DNA of 64,000 nucleotides from Bin55 sp028819195 (GCA_028819195.1 JAPPMF010000005.1:1-64000), one strand, 5' to 3'; positions 48,196-57,596 are shown, counted from the first letter of the stretch. Notes: generated by a model from the letters alone, not told the origin. Numbers and translations are program-made.

Positions 48196-48922
48196 AGAGA
48201 TCCAAGCGTATGTAAGTGATCATATCGGAAAGTTTCACCTTAAACGAATCGAATCGTTAGGTAGGCTCAAACTTAAAACCTTGCTCAAACGCAAGAATCC
48301 TTACTTGTTCAAATGTAAACATATCACTGTGGTCACGGAACTTATTGGTGGCCTTCTAAATGCTCATTTAATTTCTCAAGAAGAAACTATTTTCGGAGAC
48401 TTCTTGGAGGGACTAGCGATCTTTGTAGCAAAAAAGACTCATGGTGGGCTTAAATCAGCAGCGACTGGAATAGATTTAGAATTTTCAATTGATGATGTTA
48501 GATACATCGTATCGATCAAATCGGGACCTAACTGGGGCAATAGCTCTCAAATCAAAAAGATGAAAGAGAACTTCACTACTGCCAAAAGATTGATCCGACA
48601 AGGAAATTCTACAACTAGGATTATCGCAGTCAATGGTTGCTGCTACGGTCAGGATATGAAACCCGATAAAGGAGATTATTTCAAGTATTGCGGACAGGCG
48701 TTCTGGGAACTCATATCAGGTGATACTGAGTTTTACAAGAGAATAATTGAACCACTTGCTCACCGAGCAGAGGAACGAAACGTTGTGTTTCAAGAAAGAT
48801 TTGGTTCAGTATTAAATAAATTCAGTAGCGAGTTTATGAACGAATTTTGCGATAAGGACGGTTTAATAAATTGGTCCAAATTGGTAGCTTTCAGCTCGGC
48901 AAAACAGAGTTTGCCGGGTTGA
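48128..48922 (+). CDS. PmeII-family type II restriction endonuclease
   Basis: This is the likely cognate endonuclease of the upstream methyltransferase. The 264-residue frame opens at GTG 48128, inside the methyltransferase gene; TTG 48161 is an alternative. A PD-(D/E)XK-type core is visible: TGIDLEFSIDDVRYIVSIKSG, with the catalytic acidic residue in GIDLEF and the lysine in SIKSG, followed by PNWGNSSQ, a block I associate with PmeII-type enzymes. The N-terminal part (ITVVTELIGGLLNAHLISQEE) is also family-like. Nothing looks truncated. Confidence 0.85.
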   Translation: MRIYVNSLLPSLTQTKSASVTDEEIQAYVSDHIGKFHLKRIESLGRLKLKTLLKRKNPYLFKCKHITVVTELIGGLLNAHLISQEETIFGDFLEGLAIFVAKKTHGGLKSAATGIDLEFSIDDVRYIVSIKSGPNWGNSSQIKKMKENFTTAKRLIRQGNSTTRIIAVNGCCYGQDMKPDKGDYFKYCGQAFWELISGDTEFYKRIIEPLAHRAEERNVVFQERFGSVLNKFSSEFMNEFCDKDGLINWSKLVAFSSAKQSLPG

Positions 48923-49083
48923 TTTCATTGAAACTCTAAATACAAATGAACTGTTACCACGATCTTCTAAAAGGCTGCGATAAAAAGCGTCTTCCCTTTG
49001 GTTACAGGTGACCAAATTGGACAACAATAAACAGATTGGATGAACCGAAAAAATCTAAGACGTTGGAACCGAGGACGGACTCA

Positions 49084-50445
49084 ATGAATAGAACAATCAA
49101 ACACTTAATAATACTACTGATCGGCATTTTCTTGACTTTGTACGCAGCATTGACTTGGTGGGCAGAGGAAGAATCCGAAACTACCGAAGACGAGTCAGAT
49201 TCCGAAGTCGAATGGACATACTCGGCTAAAAATATTCAACTCTTTCACGAATGGACGGAACAAGGTAAGCCCGATTTACCAACTTCAAAATTACCACCAC
49301 AAGTCGTAGAAAAGTACGGTCTCGATTCGGATACCGTAGGACCGGAAGTTTTTTATAGTAATGAAGTACAGAACATGATGATGCAACTGATTCAAAGCGG
49401 GGAATGGAAACCAGAACCAGTGCGACCAACCGAGGATGAAAAATTCACACTAACTGAAGGCGAGTCCGATTCAGAAGTCGAATGGACTTACTCGGCTAAA
49501 AACATTCAGCTCATTAACGACTGGAAAGAACAAGGTTATCCCGGCATTCCAACCTCAGGATTACCACCACAAGTTGTAGAAAAATACGGTCTCGATTCGG
49601 ATACTGTGGGACCGGAAGTTTTTTATAGTAATGAAGTACAGAACATGATGACCCAACTTGTCCAAAGCGGCGATTGGAATCCGGAAACAATACAAATACA
49701 ACTGACCGAACAAGAGTTCGTGACAAGTGATTCACTAGGAATTTCTCGCGGGCCTGATGGTTTAGTTGAAATGCAGAATCTCTATGCTGAACATCTTGGG
49801 TTGGAAAGTTCCGAAGAACTTCCAGAAGATACACTCCTTTTGATAGAAAATTTTCACAAGGAAATTTTGGAAGCAGATGAAACAGTTATGAGGTTTGAAT
49901 TCGAAGAAATTGAATCGTATCTGCTAGGACTTGAACACAGCGCGCGGATAGTTGAAGAACCACCAGAAAGTTATCCAAATCTCTCTGATGATGTCGAAAT
50001 TTTGCCCATGGACCCCTTAGAAGTAATTGCACAACTAAGTGGGTACCGTTATAACAGGGATGAAGGATACGCTGAGTATGGACGCGGGAAAGCTCCCACT
50101 TATTTATTTCAAAGTAAAGTCGAAAAACTAACAATGGATAATGAGTTCAATAGTCGCTTAAGAGGAATGAACCCACTCAAACCCATCCCCTTAGACAGCG
50201 CCGCAGGAATCGCGATAACCGCGAGACTCGGTCCAGTAGACGCTGCCATTCTGCAAGCAGATTCGAACAATTACGTAGATAAACAAAGTAATTCGATCAG
50301 CCGTTTTTACTCCGATACGAATTTTGGTGGTAGTCTGCTGATTGTCGAAAAGGAGGTGGAGAGTCAAGGTGTATTTGAAGCCAACTTGACAGTTGCAGGC
50401 AACGATGCCCTGGTCGTTCCATTTCTGTATAGCGATGATTCCTAG
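49084..50445 (+). CDS. Membrane-anchored repeat protein, truncated by an in-frame TAG
   Basis: The family is unknown. ATG 49084 is preceded by GAGGA and gives a short N-terminus, one membrane helix (HLIILLIGIFLTLYAALTWW), then an acidic extracytoplasmic part. Two near-identical modules (WTYSAKNIQL to about QSGEWKPE) follow one another at a 90-codon spacing. The annotated frame ends at TAG 50443-50445 (453 residues), but the same frame stays open for 42 more codons (TTNLYAFKQKTSYRIYADGK to a TGA at 50572-50574). The native protein was probably 496 residues. A shorter relative with one module follows at 50630. Confidence 0.7.
   Translation: MNRTIKHLIILLIGIFLTLYAALTWWAEEESETTEDESDSEVEWTYSAKNIQLFHEWTEQGKPDLPTSKLPPQVVEKYGLDSDTVGPEVFYSNEVQNMMMQLIQSGEWKPEPVRPTEDEKFTLTEGESDSEVEWTYSAKNIQLINDWKEQGYPGIPTSGLPPQVVEKYGLDSDTVGPEVFYSNEVQNMMTQLVQSGDWNPETIQIQLTEQEFVTSDSLGISRGPDGLVEMQNLYAEHLGLESSEELPEDTLLLIENFHKEILEADETVMRFEFEEIESYLLGLEHSARIVEEPPESYPNLSDDVEILPMDPLEVIAQLSGYRYNRDEGYAEYGRGKAPTYLFQSKVEKLTMDNEFNSRLRGMNPLKPIPLDSAAGIAITARLGPVDAAILQADSNNYVDKQSNSISRFYSDTNFGGSLLIVEKEVESQGVFEANLTVAGNDALVVPFLYSDDS
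49192..49690 (+). repeat. Two tandem ~229-bp direct repeats with 270-bp period
   Basis: Copies at 49192-49420 and 49462-49690 are nearly identical over most of their length, for example the segment from the GTAGAAAA(G/A)TACGG block to the AATGAAGTACAGAACATGATG block. They encode the repeated module inside the membrane-anchored protein. Most differences are third-position changes, so the duplication is under protein-level constraint or recent. Confidence 0.9.
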
Positions 50446-50629
50446 ACGACTAACCTCTATGCTTTCAAACAAAAAACGTCATACCGAATCTATGCTGATG
50501 GAAAGTTAGAAGGCGAAGAACTAAACAGATTTATTCAGTTTGGGAAAAATCTAGTCGAATACGAACCGGATTGATTGAACACTCAAAATCGTAGGTCAGT
50601 TTATCAATTTTGGATTTCTAACCAGGTGT

Positions 50630-51196
50630 GTGTTGAATAGAGCAACATCATTTCGAATAGCGGTTGTACTAATTGTTTTTGGTGCGATACTTTTCACGAG
50701 TCTAACCGCGTTAAAAGAAACAGCAAACAAAAAAACAGAGAACGCGTCTGCTTCAATAGTCGCTTGGACCTACGATGCAGAATTAGAACTGTTGCGAGCT
50801 CAATGGGTCGCAAAAGGATACCCCGACATTCCGACGACCTTCCTACCACAACAAATACTAGATAGATTCGGGATTGAAACAAAAACGGTAGGACCAGAGA
50901 TCTTTTACAGCACGGAAGTGCAAGGCCTTATGAACCAATTCAGTCAAAGTAGTGAAAGAAGTACAGAAACATACATTGTAGAACCAACCGAGGAAACTAT
51001 CGACTTTCTAAACTTCTTTTTCGGTTTAGAACACGAGGAACACTTTAATATCTGTGGTACTCTCGAATTGTACGACGACGAAGCTTGGCTTGAACTAAGA
51101 AATTCGGCTTATCCTAATGAGAGTGAAGCCGATAAGTTAGAAGTAATTCCCGACACAGGCTCGAATACGGATGACGAGATCAACAATCCCCGTTGA
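50630..51196 (+). CDS. Membrane-anchored single-module relative of the preceding repeat protein
   Basis: The 188 residues have a single N-terminal membrane helix (FRIAVVLIVFGAILFTSLTAL) and one diverged copy of the module: AWTYDAELELL, GYPDIPTTFLPQQILDRFGI and TVGPEIFYSTEVQGLM match WTYSAKNIQL, GYPGIPTSGLPPQVVEKYGL and TVGPEVFYSNEVQNMM upstream. The rest is acidic. Start is GTG 50630 or TTG 50633. Function is unknown; tandem arrangement with the gene upstream indicates duplication. Confidence 0.65.
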   Translation: MLNRATSFRIAVVLIVFGAILFTSLTALKETANKKTENASASIVAWTYDAELELLRAQWVAKGYPDIPTTFLPQQILDRFGIETKTVGPEIFYSTEVQGLMNQFSQSSERSTETYIVEPTEETIDFLNFFFGLEHEEHFNICGTLELYDDEAWLELRNSAYPNESEADKLEVIPDTGSNTDDEINNPR

Positions 51197-51231
51197 TCAG
51201 GATAACTGTTACCTTCTTGAGTTATCTAAAA

Positions 51232-51866
51232 GTGAAAATTTATCAACAATTTTGTCTCTATAGCATCTGTGTACTCGTACTTTCTTCTGCTACTAGTAGT
51301 ATCGGAAAGGAATCTCCAGTTCTGGATGAACCATTCGGTTACGATGTGTTACGGACGTGGGATGAATGTGTCGATATGGATGAAAATGGTTGGGTTGGAA
51401 ACGACACAGGTGCGCTGTCATCATTAGCCACAGAACCGAACTGGACAATAAGTTACTTTCCGCCCGACAACCGCCGCAGTGAATTAAGCATTGTAACCGA
51501 TCTCCTTGGACAATTACCCTTTTTACAACTAACATCACGTACGATGCACTAAACAATGATATTCCAGTTGAGGATATCGCGATGAACGTCCAAATGGAGG
51601 AACACATTCATGCTGCGCAAACCGAAGCACTACTAAACGTGTACGGCGCCACGAAAAAGGAATTTACTTTCTACGCTCTTCCTGATCAATGCATTATGGA
51701 AGTAGAAGCAAAAACACATATACAAGAAACAAAGTGGCCACTTATGTTTGGTACGCTACCACCGCTAATAATGGACGTTCCAGAAAAACCGGAAGGGTTT
51801 GATGAGAAACTTCCAAGATTGCGAGAGCTAACAAAAAAAGATATAAAAAAACACTTAATACGATAG
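51232..51866 (+). pseudogene. Secreted protein of unknown function with a homopolymer frameshift
   Basis: GTG 51232 begins a signal peptide (MKIYQQFCLYSICVLVLSSA) and an acidic mature protein that reads well to LLGQLPF. After the T5 run at 51520-51524 this frame ends at 51552, while the +2 frame is protein-like from TTNITYDALNNDIPVED to the stop at 51866. One extra T in the run would join them into a 211-residue protein. An ATG at 51582 could in principle start the second part but has no separate ribosome-binding site of note. Confidence 0.6.
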
Positions 51867-51962
51867 AAACGATTGAGTATTCTTCGTTAAAAAAATGGTA
51901 CAAAAACAACGTAAAAATGCCATCAAGCCCTATAAACAAATATTACAAAAGAGTAATAATAG

Positions 51963-53336
51963 ATGCAGATGAGTAACATCCGAATAACAGCTTGGGTAAG
52001 TGGCTGTTTTTGCCTCATTTTGTTAACCGTGAGTGTTTTCTTGTGGTTAAGTCCCCCGCACACAAATCCCGCAAACCGCCCAACTCTATCCACTAATAAC
52101 AGCCTCACTGATAGTCCAAACACAACAATTCAACCAAAGGCAGCAGTTACCACTCCTCAAACTACTGTTACACTGACCACTCCAGCGGTACCGCCTGCAG
52201 CTTATCCACTCGGGTCAATCGGAGAAGCATGCGAAGTGAGTGAATACCCTTCTAATGTTGAATTTCTCGATCTAAACACAGAAACGTTTCTTAGTCTCCC
52301 AAACTCGCCCTTCGATAGCGACGGCAACTGGAAGCAGCTCCAACAACCAAAATGCTGGACTGCGTTAGAAAACCATATGAAACCGATCAACCCCTACCTT
52401 TGGGGAAAGAAAGAACACACCCTTGAAAAACACCATGTCATTGCACTGGTACTCGTCGATAACCCATTAACCTTTGAACGCATACTGACAGATCCCGTAG
52501 AGGATTTTGCACGGCTTCAAGAAGCGCTAGCGCGCCCCGAATGTCGTCCCAAAAATGACACACCAACCAACTGGAACCTCAACGAAATCTGTCACGGTGA
52601 CGCTATTTTCAACTATGCAATGTTCTCACGGTTTTGCTATGGTGAAGGAATCTTTAACCGGCCTAGCCCATATTGGGATGAACCCTATTCGACTCCAATA
52701 ACTCCTAAACAAGAAGGAGGTAGGTGGATTGAAAATTTAGAAAACGCTTGGGTATTCCAAAAGTGTGAAGAGTTAGACCAGAATCTAAATTTACGGTTGC
52801 CGGTACACACCGAATTATGGCAGCAGATTCAAGCACTTCAGATCAGTGACGAAAACAATCGCTGGGGACCAAAAACCGTTAATGCAAAGTTGATCGAGCT
52901 AGCAGCTCGCCTAGGTAATGTGCCCGCCGGGCTGACATACCCGTTTGATCATGGTGATTCTGGGAGTCAACCATATAACGAAGAAGGTTATAAATACGGC
53001 CCACTTGCCGAGTGGTTTACCACTGTCTTTGAACCAGCCGAACTGTTTATCAAGCAGCCACCCAGTGTTGACCGCTTGCGGCAACTTATACCAATGTTTG
53101 GAAAAAACATTAAGCTCAAGGGGGTTTTGATCAACTTTGATCACGAAGCGCTAGCGAAACACTTGTGTGCCCCCCCCTATTACACGCCACCCTCAGACGA
53201 AGAAACTGCTCCTGAACCACCCAGTTGCCGTGCTATCCTGACCGATTTACGGCAAGAGTTTCATAACGACACCCAGACGTTAAAACTCATTGCCACCTTC
53301 GAAGAAGTTGCCATGCGCCTCGACGTCTACGAATAG
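51963..53336 (+). CDS. Membrane-anchored protein with Thr/Pro-rich linker, unknown function
   Basis: The 457 residues start with MQMSNIRITAW, one membrane helix (GCFCLILLTVSVFLWL), then a flexible Thr/Pro/Asn-rich linker to about residue 80. A globular extracytoplasmic domain with several cysteines and many Trp/Tyr/Pro residues follows (for example CHGDAIFNYAMFSRFCYGEGIF). The family is not recognised. Base composition is higher in C and A on the coding strand than neighbouring genes, and it sits between broken genes, so it may be acquired DNA. Confidence 0.65.
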   Translation: MQMSNIRITAWVSGCFCLILLTVSVFLWLSPPHTNPANRPTLSTNNSLTDSPNTTIQPKAAVTTPQTTVTLTTPAVPPAAYPLGSIGEACEVSEYPSNVEFLDLNTETFLSLPNSPFDSDGNWKQLQQPKCWTALENHMKPINPYLWGKKEHTLEKHHVIALVLVDNPLTFERILTDPVEDFARLQEALARPECRPKNDTPTNWNLNEICHGDAIFNYAMFSRFCYGEGIFNRPSPYWDEPYSTPITPKQEGGRWIENLENAWVFQKCEELDQNLNLRLPVHTELWQQIQALQISDENNRWGPKTVNAKLIELAARLGNVPAGLTYPFDHGDSGSQPYNEEGYKYGPLAEWFTTVFEPAELFIKQPPSVDRLRQLIPMFGKNIKLKGVLINFDHEALAKHLCAPPYYTPPSDEETAPEPPSCRAILTDLRQEFHNDTQTLKLIATFEEVAMRLDVYE

Positions 53337-53381
53337 CCACTAAAAAACACCTCATTGATTGAACGAAATACAACGCCTTAA

Positions 53382-53771
53382 TACCCGATTCTGAGCTTTG
53401 TAAGTAAAAACTGACCCCGAACTTCAAAAACCAAACGATCGGTTCGGGCAACAACTTCCGATCATGGATCCTATGTGTTGTCGTTGTCACTGGGTAGTGA
53501 CGCCGAAGTGACCGAGGTTGCGCGATTTTTCAACTATACGTATAATCATTGCTTAGATAAGTGCTGACTGACACCCTTCAGTCCAGAAAGCCGCTGAATT
53601 CTTGAACCGGCTAACGGTACGGTACTCTTGGCACGCGAAGAGCTCACCGGAATTTTCGTTCTACTGCCATCGCCGGACGGTGTAATACACACGTTCCACG
53701 ATCATTTCACCCTCGTCATGCGGAACACCGCTGACTCATTTACCGACAAGTTTCAGGAGATCAAACAATGA
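53382..53771 (+). pseudogene. Relic of a coding gene with three in-frame TGA codons
   Basis: One reading frame gives protein-like text across the region but contains TGA at 53412-53414, 53565-53567 and 53595-53597. The readable parts are SDHGSYVLSLSLGSDAEVTE, VARFFNYTYNHCLDKC and ANGTVLLAREELTGIFVLL, ending QEIKQ-stop at 53769-53771. Its stop overlaps an ATG at 53768 that has an AGGAG ribosome-binding site nine bases ahead. This looks like a decayed two-gene unit. No homologue is recognised. Confidence 0.45.
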
Positions 53772-53984
53772 AACTACTTTTCCACCGTCATACGTACCCC
53801 AAGGCTTGCTCACGGGTCATAACTATCCATCGCCACCGAGGGCTTTATCGCTTCCTAGGTAAGTTCTGACACTGATGGGGAGTACCACCAGCATCATGCC
53901 GAACCCATATCGCTAGCCAACGATGGGGTAAACTCTTACTGTTTAGGTGAAACACCACCGACACTAAAAAACCGCAAACTTTAG
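53768..53984 (+). pseudogene. Relic of a second small gene, frameshifted
   Basis: ATG 53768 with AGGAG upstream opens MKLLFHRHTYPKACSRVITI to a TGA at 53867 (33 residues). The +1 frame continues convincingly (SDTDGEYHQHHAEPISLANDG) to TAG at 53982-53984. Removing one T near 53864-53865 would join them into a ~71-residue product. Family unknown. Confidence 0.4.
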
Positions 53985-54154
53985 GCGCGGTATCCCCTCA
54001 TGATAGACCTATTACAGAGCTTGTAGGCGTTTCGGCGCTGCAAGAGTCATCAAAATGGTGCAACTCAGAGTTTGAAATACTAACTATTCGAATAAAATAA
54101 TTCCATTAAATCAAAATTACAAAAAGTACACAGCTAAGAGATCAATAGACAAAC

Positions 54155-54760
54155 ATGCAAACTCAACTTTCTGAATCTATTAATGCGTCAATTAAATCTG
54201 GGGCTGAAAACCTCAACGGTAGCTCTTTAACCTCAACCATAAATGCGCGGGACAAGTGTGAGCAACGCTATTCAACTCCAAGTGGATTACTCCACAAATT
54301 ACTACACCGCTTCGGTGGTAAAACCATCTATGTCCATGATCAACTCTATTTGACGAGATACTATCTTTTGGGAGATGGTAGTGGGCAAGGTTTTGAAGTT
54401 TATGTCCACCACATGCATGCCGTCGATAGTTTTCGCTGGCTCCACAACCACCCTTGGCATTGGTTCTTATCTTTTGTGTTTCGTGGTTCCTATGAGCAAG
54501 ACACACTCAATAGAGAGACTAGTGTAAATAGGAAACAAACCATTCGATGGTTTAATTTATTCCGTGGACTACACCGGTATCACGCGATCCGATCTCTTCC
54601 AAAAGGACATGCCTACACGTTAGTCATAGCACCACCAAAGATTAAAGACTACGAGTGGGGATATTGGGACGATCACACTGGGCGACACATACCAGACAAC
54701 CAAATTGGTCACGAATCAGCACATATCGAGATGTTTGGTTCAAAGGTGCTGAAAGACTAG
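54155..54760 (+). CDS. Cupin-like protein of unknown function
   Basis: The 201-residue protein has a disordered N-terminal third (Ser/Asn-rich), then a beta-rich core with WLHNHPWHWFLSFVFRGSYEQ. This resembles the small cupin-fold family whose members carry L-H-x-H-P-W-x-F. Histidines in that motif and near HRYHAI and the DHTGRHIP turn could hold a metal. It starts at ATG 54155 after a long gap and converges with clpB, with a 24-base gap. Relatives often occur in phage or accessory DNA. Confidence 0.6.
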   Translation: MQTQLSESINASIKSGAENLNGSSLTSTINARDKCEQRYSTPSGLLHKLLHRFGGKTIYVHDQLYLTRYYLLGDGSGQGFEVYVHHMHAVDSFRWLHNHPWHWFLSFVFRGSYEQDTLNRETSVNRKQTIRWFNLFRGLHRYHAIRSLPKGHAYTLVIAPPKIKDYEWGYWDDHTGRHIPDNQIGHESAHIEMFGSKVLKD

Positions 54761-54784
54761 GTAAAAACTGCTAGGCAACCGGTC

Positions 54785-57415
54785 TTAAACCGAAGCACTT
54801 AAAGTTGTTTCGGTATCCGTTTCTACCATCACTTCATTGAATTCCAACTTGTTGTCTACGACATCTACAAGTATCGTACTCTTCGGAGTGAACTCACCAG
54901 CCAGCAACTTTTTCGCTAACGGATTCTCGATTCGTTGTTGAATCAATCGCTTTAGTGGTCGCGCCCCATACAAAGGATCGATTCCAGCTTCACCCAAAAA
55001 CTCGAGCGCTAAATCCGACACTTCGAGTTGATATTCTTGCATCGCGACTCGATCTTTTAACCGCTGCACTTGAATGCTTGCGATCGCTCGAATGTGTTCA
55101 GCTTGCAAAGTGTGAAATACGACGATTTCATCGATTCGATTGACGAATTCGGGACGAAAGTGCCGGCGTACGATCTCAGTAACTTGCCGTTTAACCGCTT
55201 GATGATCCTGCATGCTATTGTCGACTAGCGTCTCTGAACCAAGGTTCGAGGTCATCACAATGACTGCATTTCTGAAGTCGACGGTTCGTCCTTGTCCATC
55301 GGTTAATCTACCATCTTCTAAGACCTGTAGCAGGATATTAAAAACATCAGGATGGGCTTTCTCGACTTCATCCAATAATAAGACGCAGTAGGGTTTACGT
55401 CTTACTCGTTCAGTTAGATGACCACCTTCGTCGTAACCGACATATCCCGGTGGCGAGCCAATCATTCTCGAAACCGAGTGTTTTTCCATAAACTCAGACA
55501 TATCCAACCTAACTAATGCTGCTTCGGTATCGAATAGAAATTCCGCGAGGGCTTTACAAAGTTCGGTTTTACCGACCCCAGTTGGTCCCAAGAACATAAG
55601 TGAGGCATTTGGACGGGACTCTTCTGCTAACCCCGCTCTACTTCGGCGAATGGCATTCGCTACGGCGTTTACAGCTTCGTCTTGACCGACGACTCGTTGG
55701 TGGAGCTCAGTTTCCAATCGCAATAGCTTTTGTTTTTCGCTCTCTAACATCCGAGCCACAGGTATCCCTGTCCAAGCCGATACAACCTCAGCTATTTCGT
55801 CTTCTGTAACCCTAGTACGCAATAACGTCAAAGGCTGTTTCTCATCTTGTTTAGCAGATGCCGACATGGAAGCCTCGATCGCACGTTCTAGCTCTGGTAT
55901 CTTGCTGTACCGAAGTTCCGACATTTTCATCAAATCACCGCGGCGTTCAGCAGCGTCGTACTCCAATCGTGCCGCTTCGAGTTGTTCTTTGATGTGATGC
56001 GTACTTTGCACCGACTGCTTTTCTGATTGCAAAATCTTGTTAAGATGATTCAATTCTTTTTCAGTTGCACGAATCGAATCTTCGAGTTCTGCCAAACGTT
56101 TCACCGACTGCTTGTCAGTTTCTTTCTGCAACGATTCACGTTCCATCTTCATTTGGATTACGCGCCGATCCAAACGATCAACAGCTTCCGGTTTAGAATC
56201 GATTTCCATCCGGATTCTGCTCGCTGCTTCATCTACTAAATCAATCGCTTTATCCGGTAATTGTCGATCAGTAATATAGCGATGAGATAACGTCGTGGCG
56301 GCGACCAGTGCCGGGTCTGTGATTTCAACACCATGATGCACCTCATAACGTTCGTTCAATCCACGGAGGATCGCGATCGTATCTTCGACCGTTGGTTCAT
56401 CTAACTGTACGCGTTGAAATCTACGTTCTAACGCGGCATCTTTTTCAATGTACTTCCGGTACTCATCTAAGGTGGTCGCACCCACGCACCGAAGTTCGCC
56501 ACGTGCCAAGGCAGGTTTAAGCATATTCCCAGCGTCCATCGCACCATCACCTTTACCAGCACCCACAAGTGTATGTAACTCGTCGATAAACAAGATCACA
56601 GTGCCTTCTAAATGGGCAAGTTCTTGTAAGAGGGCTTTCATACGCTCTTCAAACTCACCGCGGTACTTAGTGCCAGCAACCATCGCAGCTAGGTCTAATG
56701 CCAATACCTGCATGTCCTTCATACTCTCGGGTACTGTTTTGTTCACGATTCTTTGAGCTAGTCCTTCAACTACCGCGGTTTTTCCTACACCCGGTTCACC
56801 GATTAAGACTGGGTTGTTTTTCGTTCGACGCTGTAAAACCTGTAAGGTTCTCCTGATTTCATCGTCTCTTCCAATAACGGGATCAAGTTTGCCAAACTCA
56901 GCTTTTTCCGTCAGATCGATTGTGTACTTCTTGATTGCTTCCCGTTTTTCTTCGGCATCTGGATCGACAATCTTTGCACCTTTTCGAACACTCTCTATCG
57001 CCGACTCTAAAGCTGGCTGTTGTACGCCATTTTTACTCAATAGCTCGGCTAAAGCATGCTTAGCTTGAAAGAGTGCTAAGACAAAGAGTTCACTTGCAAT
57101 GTATTCATCTTCTTTTTTTAGGGCTAGTTTTTCAGTGGAATTGAAAACAGCATTGAGGTTACGACTCATCACAATTTCACCATCGCCACCAGTTACTTGT
57201 GGTAATTTTTCAAGTGTGGTGGCTACATCTCGCTTAATGTTTTCGAGTCTCCCTCCTGCTACCGCGAGAAGGCTAGGAATGGTACCGTTCGACTGTTCTA
57301 GCATCGCCGACAGTATGTGGACGGGTTCTAAACTTTGATGGTCATTTTTGACCGCAATACTTTGTGCGTCTTGCAGCGCGTGTTGAAATCCTAGTGTTAG
57401 TTTGTCAAATCTCAT
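54785..57415 (-). CDS. clpB: ClpB protein disaggregase
   Basis: ClpB is an AAA+ hexamer that with DnaK pulls proteins out of aggregates. The 876 residues contain the N-terminal Clp domain, first nucleotide-binding domain (Walker A GEPGVGKTAVVEGLA, Walker B FIDELHTLVGAG), the long coiled-coil middle domain typical of ClpB (about residues 410-520, e.g. RLDRRVIQMKMERESLQKE), and the second domain (GPTGVGKTELCKALAEFLFD, DEVEKAHPDVFN). A heat-shock-type promoter lies immediately upstream. Full length and intact. Confidence 0.97.
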   Translation of the reverse strand: MRFDKLTLGFQHALQDAQSIAVKNDHQSLEPVHILSAMLEQSNGTIPSLLAVAGGRLENIKRDVATTLEKLPQVTGGDGEIVMSRNLNAVFNSTEKLALKKEDEYIASELFVLALFQAKHALAELLSKNGVQQPALESAIESVRKGAKIVDPDAEEKREAIKKYTIDLTEKAEFGKLDPVIGRDDEIRRTLQVLQRRTKNNPVLIGEPGVGKTAVVEGLAQRIVNKTVPESMKDMQVLALDLAAMVAGTKYRGEFEERMKALLQELAHLEGTVILFIDELHTLVGAGKGDGAMDAGNMLKPALARGELRCVGATTLDEYRKYIEKDAALERRFQRVQLDEPTVEDTIAILRGLNERYEVHHGVEITDPALVAATTLSHRYITDRQLPDKAIDLVDEAASRIRMEIDSKPEAVDRLDRRVIQMKMERESLQKETDKQSVKRLAELEDSIRATEKELNHLNKILQSEKQSVQSTHHIKEQLEAARLEYDAAERRGDLMKMSELRYSKIPELERAIEASMSASAKQDEKQPLTLLRTRVTEDEIAEVVSAWTGIPVARMLESEKQKLLRLETELHQRVVGQDEAVNAVANAIRRSRAGLAEESRPNASLMFLGPTGVGKTELCKALAEFLFDTEAALVRLDMSEFMEKHSVSRMIGSPPGYVGYDEGGHLTERVRRKPYCVLLLDEVEKAHPDVFNILLQVLEDGRLTDGQGRTVDFRNAVIVMTSNLGSETLVDNSMQDHQAVKRQVTEIVRRHFRPEFVNRIDEIVVFHTLQAEHIRAIASIQVQRLKDRVAMQEYQLEVSDLALEFLGEAGIDPLYGARPLKRLIQQRIENPLAKKLLAGEFTPKSTILVDVVDNKLEFNEVMVETDTETTLSASV

Positions 57416-57449
57416 ATTGTCTTTCAGAGTTTTAATTGTCCGTAAATCA

Positions 57450-57477
57450 ATATGAGGTCAGAATCAGAAAATTCAAG
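57450..57477 (-). promoter_or_regulatory. Heat-shock (sigma-32-like) promoter of clpB
   Basis: On the minus strand CTTGAA (57477-57472) is followed 14 bases later by CCTCATAT (57457-57450), close to the CTTGAAA / CCCCATNT consensus with allowed spacing. It ends 35 bases before the clpB ATG. Confidence 0.6.
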
Positions 57478-57596
57478 ACCGGGGCACAGGACGTTGGTTT
57501 TAACCGAACGGAAACACTTCACGACTCGGTTAATCAACAATCATTGCCCACGATTACAATTCATTTACTACTCAAAACATCATTTAAAAAGACCTT

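Noticed and set aside
53382..53771. Use of a genetic code where TGA is tryptophan, suggested by the TGA-only interruptions
   Set aside because: Many intact core genes (for example gshA, nadE, hslR neighbours) end at TGA with correct family length, so TGA is a normal stop here.
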